From Bacteroidota bacterium (lineage in GTDB: Bacteria; Bacteroidota; Ignavibacteria; UBA10030; UBA8401): a stretch of 9,976 bases of DNA. A program made the position numbers and the translations under genes. The notes beneath the pieces are model-generated. The model made no database searches. It was not told the DNA's origin and was given only the letters and a program-made list of their open reading frames with translations. Shown here one piece after another: positions 1 to 8,312 of this stretch. Positions within the stretch are counted from its first letter, which is position 1; every line of letters starts with the position of its first letter. Location of the stretch: the NCBI GenBank assembly GCA_030824295.1, contig JAVBYA010000372.1, positions 1 to 9,976 on the forward strand. Reading direction: 5' to 3'.

Positions 1-1
1 T

Positions 2-920
2 TGTGATACCGTCCCATCGCCCGTCCGGCTCATCGATTCAACACAGCTCTCTGCTGTGGATCTGAAAGGTTTCCGGAACGGGAAGCGCTATTATTTCCCG
101 GGTGACGTCCCGAAACGAAGAGGGCTCTGAGAGTCCTTTTTCGAACGAACTCTCCGTCGTCGCGAGATTCTTTCAGCCCGGGGATAATCTCATCTCGAAC
201 GGCGATTTCATCGATGGTCTGAACGAATGGAAATTCAACCTTACATCACCCGGTGCGGCCGTACCGTATGTGACCGCGGAGGGGGCGCTGTTCGTGCAGA
301 TCGGCTCCGGCGGAACACAGGCATGGCATGTGCAGCCGTCGCAGGAAGCGCTGCCGGTTACGAACGGACTTCCGTACCGGTTCGAGTTCGATGCATGGGC
401 CACCGCTCCACGCACCATCGATCCGAAGATCGTCATGATCGCTTCTCCCAACACCAATTACAGCAAGACCGGTTCCATATACCTTACGCAGACGCCGCAG
501 CACTTCCAGTTCGATTTCACGATGACCGATGCAACGGATAATAATGCGCGCGTGGTCTTCAATTGCGGGTTGTCGGATGCCGATGTATTCCTGGACAATG
601 TCTCGTTCCGGCAGCGCGTTCCGGTGTCGGTGAAGGATGCCAGGACCGGTGTTCCTGCTGCATTCCAGGTGCTGCAGAATTTCCCGAACCCGTTCAATCC
701 GTCCACCATCATCCGGTATTCGGTCGCTTCCCGGACGCATGTGCGTTTGACCGTCCATGACCTGCTCGGCAGGGAGGTCGCTCTGTTGGTCAACGGTGAG
801 CGTCTTTCCGGTGACCATCAGACCGTGTGGGATGCAGACGCGATGGCTTCCGGTACGTATCTGTGCCGGATGATCACCGGAACGGGAATGACTATCCGCC
901 GTATGCAGCTGCTGCGGTGA
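2..920 (+). CDS. Secreted carbohydrate-binding protein (Fn3 end, CBM4/9-like, T9SS sorting domain), 5'-partial and frameshifted
   Basis: This is the 3' end of a larger extracellular protein whose catalytic part, if any, lies upstream of the window. Reading frame 2 from the left edge gives the end of a fibronectin III domain (…FRNGKRYYF). The continuation (RVTSRNEEGSESPFSNE) is in another frame, so one extra base, most likely a C in the CCCGGG at 97-102, breaks the gene. The frame-2 reading stops at 128-130; the downstream frame is open from a GTG at 102, but that GTG has no signal peptide behind it and is unlikely to be a true start. Counting residues from 102, a CBM4/9-like jelly-roll module spans about 27-170, with the typical opening NLISNGDF (29-36) and closing DVFLDNVSF (161-169). 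The T9SS type A sorting domain spans about 187-272, opening with NFPNPFNPST (193-202). In this lineage the arrangement is usual for secreted glycoside hydrolases; the enzyme family here is unknown. A 104-bp gap with no visible terminator separates it from the ASST gene. Confidence 0.8.
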
Positions 921-1024
921 GGATGGTGCTCAGTGGTGTACAGAGTGTAGATCCAATGTTCCATTCCTGACCGCTGGCCGGGAAACAGTCCATTCACTTC
1001 ATTGAAGACCGAAAGTATTCTCTT

Positions 1025-3925
1025 ATGATCTTACGCATCGTCCATCTTTTCCTGATCCTGCTGCTCATCGTCACATGGTCGGACGCTCAATCGTTCATCT
1101 ACCGGTCCCCGGTCCCCAATTCCGATATGAACTCCCGTGAGACGAATATCATCCTCCGCAGTTCGTTGCCGGTCGACGCATCGTCGCTGCAGTCTGACGA
1201 TCTTCTGGTGACCGGTTCCCGAACAGGAGCACATTCCGGTTCGCTCATCCTTGCGGATGACGGTCGAACGCTGGTGTTCCAGCCGGATGTTCCGTTCGCA
1301 CCTAAAGAGGTCGTCACCATCCGGTATTCCGGCGGTATCACGGACCTTCATCAGCGGCCGGTTGCTGCGGAACAATACCAATTCACGGTGACGCCGAACG
1401 AGCGTCCGTTGTCGGAACGGTATGCCGTGACCGATGCAGGTGAAGTGGTCCTCCGCACGGAGCGCAGCCGGATGGTCCCTTGGACAGCGCCGCTGACACC
1501 TTCCGATCCGTCCGATCCGCTGCCGTCCGATTTCCCGAAATTCACGGTTGTCCGTTCCTCCGGCGCGGCGGATGGTTATTTCTTTCTGACCACGACCGAT
1601 GAGGTCGCCGGGGTCGGACACTTCTATTATACGGTGAACAATAACGGCGAGGTGGTGAAATATCAGCGTGTGGCCGGACATATCTATGATTTCAAAATGC
1701 AGCCGAACGGTCTTCTCTCGTATGCGGACCCATTCAGCGATTGGGGCTATGCCGGCGGAAGCCGTGTGGTCCATCGGGTGATCGATTCTTCCTTTGCACC
1801 GGTCGATTCATTCCGGGCGGGGAACGGTTATGATGCCGATTCCCACGAGTTCTTGATGCTGCCGAACGGCCATGTGCTGCTCCATGCCTACGACATCCAA
1901 TACATGGACCTGAGCAAAACGATCCCGGGCGCCAGTGCGAATGCCATCGTGGTCGGTTCCATCATGCAGGAATTGGACAGGAACAAACGGGTGGTCTTTC
2001 AATGGAGAAGCTGGGACCATATCCCGGTCTCGGAAACGTACATGAACACAACAGCGAGCGCGTTCGATTACATCCATGTGAACGCGTATGACATCGATAC
2101 GGACGGAAATCTGCTGCTCTGCTTCCGGAACACATGCGACATCGTGAAAGTGGACCGTCTGACCGGAGCGATCATCTGGCGGATGGGAGGGAAGAAGAAC
2201 CAGTTCACTTTTATCGGCGAGAATCCGGCGAACGCCGGCAACTACTATACATTCCCGCACAGTCTCCGACGTCTCCCGAACGGGAATTTCATGCTGTTCG
2301 ATAACGGGAATCTGCACACCCAGCAGGTTTCCCGCGGCGTGGAGTATGCGATCGATCAGACAGCGAAAACAGCGACCATGGTCTGGCAGTACCGTCACAC
2401 TCCCGATGTGTACACACCGACGCGCGGCTCGGTGCAGAAACTCCCGAACGGTAACCGCGTCATCGGCTGGGGATCGGCACCGTTCGTCGGCATCGGCAAG
2501 ACCATGATCACCGAACTCTCGCCGAATGATTCCGTGCTGTTCGAAATGGAAAGCGACGATAAGATGCCGAGTTACCGGGCTCACAAATTCGTCTGGAACA
2601 GTCATCGCACTCCTTCTGCCGATGTGCAGCTGGCGGAACTCCTGCCGGGGAACACATATTCTTTCAACAAAGGGGATAGTATCCGCACCGGCATCACCCT
2701 GACGCTGACCGATGCCACGTTCGGGTACAATGGTGTGCGCGTCCGCCGGTATCCGTTCGCTCCGGTGAATGCCTCCTTCCCGTTGAACCATCCCACCATG
2801 CCGGCAATGCGGTGGGACATCTCGCAGAGCGGCATCACTTCATTCACTGCCGAGGTGATGTTCGACAGTACTGTGCTCAAGGGGACAGGGGATCTGCGCA
2901 CAATGGTCGTGTATCACCGTGAGTTCGAAGGGTCCGGTATGTTCTTCCCGCTGGCGACCGTGTATGACAGCATCAGCCGCTCGCTCACCGCGACCACCAC
3001 GAAGTTCGGTGAATTCATTATCGGCATACCGGAGCTTGTGACCGTTGCTCCCCCTGCGCCGTCCGCTGTGCTTCCGCTTAAAGGAGCACTCGCGAATCAA
3101 ACCAGACCGCTCCTCATCCGCTGGAGTACCGCCGGACATGTCACCGGATACCAGCTGCAGGTTACTACGGATACATCTTCCGGGACATACGCTGTGAATG
3201 ATCCCGCGCTGAAGTCATCCTACATTTTGTGGACGGGCTACACATCCGGCGTCACATATTTCTGGCGCGCGCGCGTCACCAATGAAGCCGGGACCGGTCC
3301 GTGGTCCTCCTGGAGTCATTTCACGATGTCTCCGATCTATCTGACCGTCACCGCACCAACGGCGGGACAGCGTCTGAATTTCAATGCCTCAACAGTGTTG
3401 ACCTATCAGAACAACTTCGAGGAACGGGTGAACCTCCGGCTTTACAGGAACGGTTCCTTGGTACTGAAGATCAAGGACAGCACCGAAAATACCGGACGCT
3501 ATGTGTGGAAGGTGCCTGCTTCCGGGTTGACGGCCGATTCCACATACACTCTTCGTGTATCATCCGCGCTGGACAGCACTATCAAAGCGGAGAGCGTTCC
3601 GTTCACCATCGCCAGTCCTGTTTCGGTCAGCAGGGAGTCCGGACCGTTGACGGAATTCCGTCTCGGCCAGAATTTCCCCAATCCCTTCAATCCTTCCACC
3701 GTGATCGAATTCTCGCTCCCGGGGACCGGTGCTTCCGCAGCTGCATTGCTAGAAGTGTTCAATACGCTGGGACAACGGATCGCCGTATTATGGCAAGGAC
3801 CAGCCGCCACCGGCGTTGCGCATCGGGTCACGTTCGATGCCGGGCAACTGCCTGCCGGGATCTATCTTGCAAGGTTGACCTCCGGTTCATCGACCGGAGT
3901 CAGAAAGATGGTATTGGTGAAGTGA
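1025..3925 (+). CDS. T9SS-secreted arylsulfotransferase-family (ASST) beta-propeller protein
   Basis: 966 aa. Residues 1-21 form a Sec signal peptide (cleavage near SDA|Q). Order of domains: a SbsA/Big_5-like Ig domain (about 25-123); an ASST-type propeller (about 170-530); a linker domain (about 535-670); Fn3 (about 673-770); a Kre9/KNH-like Ig domain (about 773-862); a T9SS sorting domain (about 876-966, NFPNPFNPST at 883-892). The blades show a repeated turn, Q/LPNG at 226, 279, 417 and 473, with the related DTDGN near 358. H274 (DSHEF), H351 (DYIHVN), R368 (LLCFRN) and H412 (FPHS) are in the right order to match His252, His356, Arg374 and His436 of E. coli-type ASST; I recall those from the family and have not aligned them. 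Known ASSTs move sulfate from one phenolic compound to another without PAPS. Activity here is unproven, since many FCB proteins in this family are untested. No strong Shine-Dalgarno precedes the ATG; the signal peptide fixes the start. Its stop lies one base before the next gene, so the two are probably coupled. Confidence 0.85.
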   Translation: MILRIVHLFLILLLIVTWSDAQSFIYRSPVPNSDMNSRETNIILRSSLPVDASSLQSDDLLVTGSRTGAHSGSLILADDGRTLVFQPDVPFAPKEVVTIRYSGGITDLHQRPVAAEQYQFTVTPNERPLSERYAVTDAGEVVLRTERSRMVPWTAPLTPSDPSDPLPSDFPKFTVVRSSGAADGYFFLTTTDEVAGVGHFYYTVNNNGEVVKYQRVAGHIYDFKMQPNGLLSYADPFSDWGYAGGSRVVHRVIDSSFAPVDSFRAGNGYDADSHEFLMLPNGHVLLHAYDIQYMDLSKTIPGASANAIVVGSIMQELDRNKRVVFQWRSWDHIPVSETYMNTTASAFDYIHVNAYDIDTDGNLLLCFRNTCDIVKVDRLTGAIIWRMGGKKNQFTFIGENPANAGNYYTFPHSLRRLPNGNFMLFDNGNLHTQQVSRGVEYAIDQTAKTATMVWQYRHTPDVYTPTRGSVQKLPNGNRVIGWGSAPFVGIGKTMITELSPNDSVLFEMESDDKMPSYRAHKFVWNSHRTPSADVQLAELLPGNTYSFNKGDSIRTGITLTLTDATFGYNGVRVRRYPFAPVNASFPLNHPTMPAMRWDISQSGITSFTAEVMFDSTVLKGTGDLRTMVVYHREFEGSGMFFPLATVYDSISRSLTATTTKFGEFIIGIPELVTVAPPAPSAVLPLKGALANQTRPLLIRWSTAGHVTGYQLQVTTDTSSGTYAVNDPALKSSYILWTGYTSGVTYFWRARVTNEAGTGPWSSWSHFTMSPIYLTVTAPTAGQRLNFNASTVLTYQNNFEERVNLRLYRNGSLVLKIKDSTENTGRYVWKVPASGLTADSTYTLRVSSALDSTIKAESVPFTIASPVSVSRESGPLTEFRLGQNFPNPFNPSTVIEFSLPGTGASAAALLEVFNTLGQRIAVLWQGPAATGVAHRVTFDAGQLPAGIYLARLTSGSSTGVRKMVLVK

Positions 3926-3926
3926 T

Positions 3927-5732
3927 ATGATGAAGATCCTTTGGACGGTCATTCTTTCTGCACTGCTCATTTCAGGCGCCGGCTGCGCGAAAGAAGATGA
4001 AGTCTCGGACGCTACGAAGCCGAAGACCTTGGAAGAGCAGGTGGAGGCGATGTTGGGTTCGATGACGCTGGATGAAAAGATCGGTCAGATGACGCAGGCG
4101 GAGCGGGGTGCGTTGACGAATGTATCGGATATCAAAACCTACCATCTCGGTTCGCTGCTCAGCGGAGGAGGTTCATCTCCCGCCAGCAATACTGCTGCAG
4201 CGTGGGCCGACATGTATGACGGATATCAGACCTATGCATTGGCCACACGGCTCAAGATACCGCTGCTGTACGGCATTGATGCCGTGCACGGACACAACAA
4301 TGTGAAAGGGGCGACCATCTTCCCGCACAATATCGGACTCGGTGCCACCCGTGATCCGGAACTGGTGAAACGCGCCTCCGCTGTGATCGCAAAAGAAGTG
4401 GCCGGTACCGGCATCGACTGGACCTTCGCACCCTGCATCGCCGTGCCGAGGGATGAGCGGTGGGGAAGGACGTATGAAGGATTCGGAGAGACGCCGGAAC
4501 TTCAGGTGATGATGGCTCCTGCGGCTGTCGAAGGATTCCAGGGGACCCTCAGCGGTAAGAACACGGAGATCCTCGCCTGCGCGAAACATTTCGTGGGGGA
4601 CGGCGGAACGCTCGGCGGTGATGACCAAGGAAATACGATCCTTACAGAGGAAGAGCTTCGCGCCATCCATATGCCGGGATATGTCGAGGCGATCAAACAG
4701 GGGGTCGGTTCCATCATGGCCTCCTATAACAGCTGGAACGGAACGAAACTGCACGGACACAAATATCTCCTCACCGATGTGCTGAAAGGTGAACTGGGAT
4801 TCAAAGGGTTCGTTGTGTCGGACTGGGAAGCGGTCGACCAGATCAACGGAGACTACCCGACGGCGATCCTCTATGCCATTAGTGCGGGAGTCGATATGGT
4901 GATGGTCCCGATCCGCTATCAGTATTTCATCGCAGAATTGAGGAAGCTGGTGCAGCGAGGGGACATACCGATGTACCGCATCGATGATGCTGTGCGGAGG
5001 ATCCTTACGGTAAAATTCCGGATGGGGCTCTTCGAACATCCGTTCACCGACCGCTCGCTCACACCGACGGTCGGTTCGGCGGAGAACCGGGCCGTTGCGC
5101 GCGAATGTGTACAGAGATCGCTCGTCCTGCTGAAGAACAGCAATTCTGTCCTTCCGTTGAAGAAGAGCGCCACGCGCATCCATGTGGCAGGGAAGAATGC
5201 GGACGATATCGGCAATCAATGCGGCGGGTGGACCATCTCGTGGCAGGGACAAAGCGGCGCCATCACCACAGGAACGACCGTGCTGCAGGCGCTCCGCAAT
5301 GCTGTCCCCAATGCCGCATCAGTAACATATTCTGTGACAGGGTCCGGAGCGTCGGGCGCTGATGTCGGCGTTGTCGTGGTCGGAGAGACGCCGTATGCCG
5401 AAGGTGCGGGGGATAATTCTACGCTCACTTTGTCATCCGCAGACCTTGCAGCGGTCTCCACGATGAAAGCAGCCGGCATCCCGGTCGTCGTCATCCTCAT
5501 CTCCGGACGTCCGATGATCATCAATTCCGTTGTGAGCGAAGCGGACGCCGTCGTCATCGCATGGCTTCCCGGCACTGAAGGAGGCGGAGTTGCCGATGTA
5601 CTCTTCGGCGATGTTCCGTTCAGCGGAACACTGCCGCATTCCTGGCCACGGTCCGTACAGCAGATTCCCATCAATCATGGTGATGCAGTATACGACCCGC
5701 TTTTTCCGTATGGTTTCGGTTTGAAATATTAA
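3927..5732 (+). CDS. GH3 beta-glucosidase, barley ExoI-like, probable lipoprotein
   Basis: 601 aa, a two-domain glycoside hydrolase family 3 enzyme that releases glucose from non-reducing ends of beta-glucans or oligosaccharides. The (beta/alpha)8 domain (about 35-370) holds GIDAVHG (117-122), AKHFVGDGGT (219-228) and the nucleophile Asp299 in GFVVSDWEAV. The second domain (about 385-601) holds CGGWT (432-436), ISWQGQSG and the GETPYAEG motif; Glu487 in it is the probable acid/base, equivalent to Glu491 of barley ExoI. The end (DPLFPYGFGLKY) is the usual ExoI-type finish: there is no C-terminal Fn3 domain and no T9SS domain. The N-terminus has a hydrophobic segment ending GAGC; Cys20 would be lipidated, although Gly at -3 is not ideal for a lipobox. 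The following AKEDE resembles the K-(D/E)2 surface-export signal known from Bacteroidetes lipoproteins. Two tandem ATGs (3927, 3930) start one base after the ASST stop; either could be used. This argues for cotranscription and coupled translation. Confidence 0.93.
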   Translation: MMKILWTVILSALLISGAGCAKEDEVSDATKPKTLEEQVEAMLGSMTLDEKIGQMTQAERGALTNVSDIKTYHLGSLLSGGGSSPASNTAAAWADMYDGYQTYALATRLKIPLLYGIDAVHGHNNVKGATIFPHNIGLGATRDPELVKRASAVIAKEVAGTGIDWTFAPCIAVPRDERWGRTYEGFGETPELQVMMAPAAVEGFQGTLSGKNTEILACAKHFVGDGGTLGGDDQGNTILTEEELRAIHMPGYVEAIKQGVGSIMASYNSWNGTKLHGHKYLLTDVLKGELGFKGFVVSDWEAVDQINGDYPTAILYAISAGVDMVMVPIRYQYFIAELRKLVQRGDIPMYRIDDAVRRILTVKFRMGLFEHPFTDRSLTPTVGSAENRAVARECVQRSLVLLKNSNSVLPLKKSATRIHVAGKNADDIGNQCGGWTISWQGQSGAITTGTTVLQALRNAVPNAASVTYSVTGSGASGADVGVVVVGETPYAEGAGDNSTLTLSSADLAAVSTMKAAGIPVVVILISGRPMIINSVVSEADAVVIAWLPGTEGGGVADVLFGDVPFSGTLPHSWPRSVQQIPINHGDAVYDPLFPYGFGLKY

Positions 5733-5775
5733 CATGGTCACATCTCTATATTAATGCACTGAGAAAGGATCCTGC

Positions 5776-8244
5776 ATGTTCCGTTTATCGATCATTTTGC
5801 TGATCGCCGGTTCAATACTGCTGGCGAAGGAGCCCTCTGCGAACCGTACGGTTCTGCTGGAGCGTCGTGTCGATTCTCTCGTGAAACTCCTCTCGCTGGA
5901 AGAAAAACTGGACCTGCTGAGTGGCACCGGATTCGATTCCAAACCGATCGCACGGCTCGGCATACCGGCACTATCAATGACCGATGGTCCTGTCGGCGTC
6001 CGCTGGAAACCCTCCGTCGCTTTCCCCGCTTCAATCATGCTGGCCGCAACCTTCGACACATCACTGGCGAGGGAATACGGCCGTGCTCTGGCCCGTGAGA
6101 CCAAAGCAAAAGGACGTAACACGATCCTCGGTCCCTGCGTGAATATCAATCGGGTACCGCACGGAGGAAGGAACTTCGAGAGTTTCGGAGAAGATCCGTA
6201 TCTCACGTCACGGCTGGCCGTGTCCTATGTGAAAGGGGTGCAAAGCGAACGGGTCGTGGCGACCACGAAACATTTCGCGGTGAACAATCAGGAAACGGAC
6301 CGGATGTTCGTTGATGCCGTAGTGGATACACGGGCCCTGCATGAGATCTACTTCCCGGCATTCAAAGCCGCAGTGCAGGAAGCGAGGACCGAAGCGATCA
6401 TGTGTGCCTACAATAAACTGAACGGTCCATACTGCAGTGAGAATGAGATGCTGCTCAACACCGTCCTGAAGGACGAGTGGAAATTCGACGGTCTGGTCAT
6501 GTCCGACTGGGGCGCGGTGCACAGCACGCTCGGTGCAGCCACATACGGTCTGGACCTGGAGATGCCCGGCGGCGAATTCCTGACAAAGGAGAAGCTGTTC
6601 CCGCTCGTGCAGCAGGGGAAAATTCAAGCCGCAACGATCGATGACAAGGTCCGCCGATTGCTCCGCGTGATCGTGCGGATGGGATATATGGACGGGACAC
6701 TCGATACTCCGGTCACGAATGCTCCTGAACACCGTGCAGTGGCGCTGAACGTTGCGCGCGCCGGGATCGTGTTGCTGAAGAACGAAGGGAATATCCTTCC
6801 GCTCGCATCGACGTCGGTCCGTTCGCTTGCCGTGATCGGACCGAACGCTGAAGTTCTGCGCACCGGCGGCGGAGGGAGTTCCATGGTAGAACCGGCATCG
6901 GTGGAATCACCCCTCTCCGGTATCCGGCGAACATTCCCGGATGCGAAGATCACGTTCGCTGTCGGTGCCCGTCAAACGGGTGACGTCTCGGCGATCGAGC
7001 CGAAGTATCTCTTCCTGCCGAACGATACGATGGGTGTGAACGGACTTGCGGCGGAGTATTTCGACAACAAGGATTTGAGCGGTGAGCCGAAACTTCGGCG
7101 CACCGATAAGAACATCGATTTCCGCTGGGGAGGGGAGCGGCCGGCGGAAGGATTCGGTGTGGATAAATTCTCCGTCCGCTGGACCGGTCTGCTTCGTCCT
7201 GAGCGTTCCGGACGATATGAGCTTACCACCGCCAGTGATGACGGCATCCGGTTCTGGCTGGACGGCGCACTGCTCATCGATCACTGGAGCGATCATGGAG
7301 TGGATGTGCGGTCAGCGGTCGTTGAGTTGACCGCGGGCCGTTCGTACAAAGTGAAAGTGGAGTTCTATGAGAATGGCGGAGATGCTGTAGCGACACTGGG
7401 GTGGATCAAGCCTGACCAACAGGAACTTCCATCCGCAGTAGAAGCTGCGCGGAACAGTGAACAGGTTCTGCTCTTCATCGGCAACTCGCATCTTCAGGAA
7501 TCCGAAGGCTTCGACCGTCCGTCACTCGATCTTCCGGAGAATCAACTGCGGCTTATCGAAGCGGTCACTGCGGTCAATCCGAACACGATCGTTGTCCTGA
7601 ATGCCGGGGCACAGGTGAATGTCACGCCGTGGGTCTCCAAGGTGAAGGCATTGCTCTGGGTGTTCTTCCCGGGCCAGGAGGGGACGCAGGCGATGATGGA
7701 GGTGCTCACCGGTGCCGTCAATCCGTCGGGAAAACTTCCGTTCACGATCGCGAAACGGTGGGAGGATTATCCTGCGTTCGGAAATTTTCCCGGAACTCCC
7801 GGCACCGTCAATTATGCGGAAGGACTGATGGTCGGATATCGTCATTTCGATACGCGCAATGTTCAACCGATGTATCCGTTCGGATTCGGACTATCCTATA
7901 CGACATTCGTACTGACCGATCTGACCGTCCGTCCGCTGAAGAACGGCGGAGCCGAGGTGAGCGTCGTTGTGAAGAATACCGGCGCCGTATCCGGAGCAGA
8001 AGTTGTCCAATTGTATGTTCACGACAAGAAGCCGCTGCTTGAGCGTCCGAAGAAAGAACTCAAAGCATTCACCAGAGTAGCATTGTCGCCTGGTGAGAAG
8101 CGGACAATTACGATGCGGCTGGATGATGCCGCCTTCCGGTATTATGACGACGTCAAAAGATCCTGGGTCCGTTCCAAAGGAGGGTACACGCTGTTGGCCG
8201 GGACTTCTTCCGGAGATACACCGCTGCAGATCCTCTTCAAGTAA
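5776..8244 (+). CDS. GH3 beta-glucosidase with PA14 insert
   Basis: 822 aa. A hydrophobic signal peptide (1-17, cleavage near LLA|K) sends it to the periplasm or outside; there is no T9SS domain. The GH3 barrel (about 30-305) shows MTDGPVGVR (68-76), TTKHFAVNNQE (163-173) and the nucleophile Asp244 in GLVMSDWGAV. The second GH3 domain begins near 325 (GIVLLKNEGNILPL) and is interrupted by a PA14 module (about 422-545, with GRYELTTASDDG and FYENGG). It resumes to carry ESEGFDRPSLDLP, where Glu577 matches the acid/base Glu590 of Kluyveromyces marxianus BglI, the structurally known PA14-bearing GH3. A C-terminal Fn3-like domain follows YPFGFGLSYTTF (about 712-822). In BglI the PA14 domain lies over the active site and limits substrate length, so this enzyme probably prefers disaccharides or short oligosaccharides. 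Start: ATG at 5776 after AGAAAGGA at 5762-5769, with good spacing. The 43-bp gap from the first GH3 holds no terminator, so both are probably in one operon. Confidence 0.95.
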   Translation: MFRLSIILLIAGSILLAKEPSANRTVLLERRVDSLVKLLSLEEKLDLLSGTGFDSKPIARLGIPALSMTDGPVGVRWKPSVAFPASIMLAATFDTSLAREYGRALARETKAKGRNTILGPCVNINRVPHGGRNFESFGEDPYLTSRLAVSYVKGVQSERVVATTKHFAVNNQETDRMFVDAVVDTRALHEIYFPAFKAAVQEARTEAIMCAYNKLNGPYCSENEMLLNTVLKDEWKFDGLVMSDWGAVHSTLGAATYGLDLEMPGGEFLTKEKLFPLVQQGKIQAATIDDKVRRLLRVIVRMGYMDGTLDTPVTNAPEHRAVALNVARAGIVLLKNEGNILPLASTSVRSLAVIGPNAEVLRTGGGGSSMVEPASVESPLSGIRRTFPDAKITFAVGARQTGDVSAIEPKYLFLPNDTMGVNGLAAEYFDNKDLSGEPKLRRTDKNIDFRWGGERPAEGFGVDKFSVRWTGLLRPERSGRYELTTASDDGIRFWLDGALLIDHWSDHGVDVRSAVVELTAGRSYKVKVEFYENGGDAVATLGWIKPDQQELPSAVEAARNSEQVLLFIGNSHLQESEGFDRPSLDLPENQLRLIEAVTAVNPNTIVVLNAGAQVNVTPWVSKVKALLWVFFPGQEGTQAMMEVLTGAVNPSGKLPFTIAKRWEDYPAFGNFPGTPGTVNYAEGLMVGYRHFDTRNVQPMYPFGFGLSYTTFVLTDLTVRPLKNGGAEVSVVVKNTGAVSGAEVVQLYVHDKKPLLERPKKELKAFTRVALSPGEKRTITMRLDDAAFRYYDDVKRSWVRSKGGYTLLAGTSSGDTPLQILFK

Positions 8245-8272
8245 AAAAAGCGCTGAAAACTGCAGAAATATC

Positions 8273-8302
8273 AAGTCCCGATATCATATCGGGACTTTTT
8301 TT
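8273..8302 (+). terminator. Rho-independent terminator of the ASST-GH3-GH3 operon
   Basis: A perfect 11-bp stem pairs AAGTCCCGATA (8273-8283) with TATCGGGACTT (8287-8297) across a 3-nt TCA loop, followed by a T run to 8302. It sits 28 bp after the second GH3 stop and ten bases before the -35 box of the lacI promoter. It therefore separates the hydrolase operon from the regulator gene. The outer A-T pairs and near symmetry of the stem may let it work to some extent in both directions, but only a short A run lies on the left side. Confidence 0.93.
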
Positions 8303-8312
8303 ATGGGGGTAC

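Noticed and set aside
993..1021. Possible promoter TTCACT-17-TATTCT before the ASST gene
   Set aside because: Only 4 of 6 bases match in each box, and the start of transcription would fall after the ATG at 1025, so it cannot serve this gene.
921..1024. Terminator or operator between the first gene and the ASST gene
   Set aside because: I see no stem with a T run and no copy of the ATGTAAA operator; the 104 bp appear unremarkable, so read-through from the first gene is possible.
1808..2791. Long minus-strand open frame (327 codons) opposite the ASST gene
   Set aside because: It lies wholly opposite a well-supported domain-rich gene, has no recognisable domain or ribosome binding site, and its Arg/His-rich composition is typical of an antisense reading of GC-rich coding DNA.
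3264..3274. Alternating GC run, possible Z-DNA
   Set aside because: It is only about ten bases and simply encodes Trp-Arg-Ala-Arg-Val of the Fn3 domain.
937..5115. GTGTACAGAG repeated near 937 and 5106
   Set aside because: The second copy is inside GH3 coding sequence; flanks do not match and the half-site is unlike the lacI operators.
4173..5252. Long minus-strand open frame (359 codons) opposite the first GH3 gene
   Set aside because: Same reasons: antisense shadow with no domain, opposite a catalytic GH3 domain.
8224..8265. Pair of CTGCAG palindromes flanking the end of the second GH3 gene
   Set aside because: Six-base palindromes 30 bp apart are expected by chance and show no other shared sequence.
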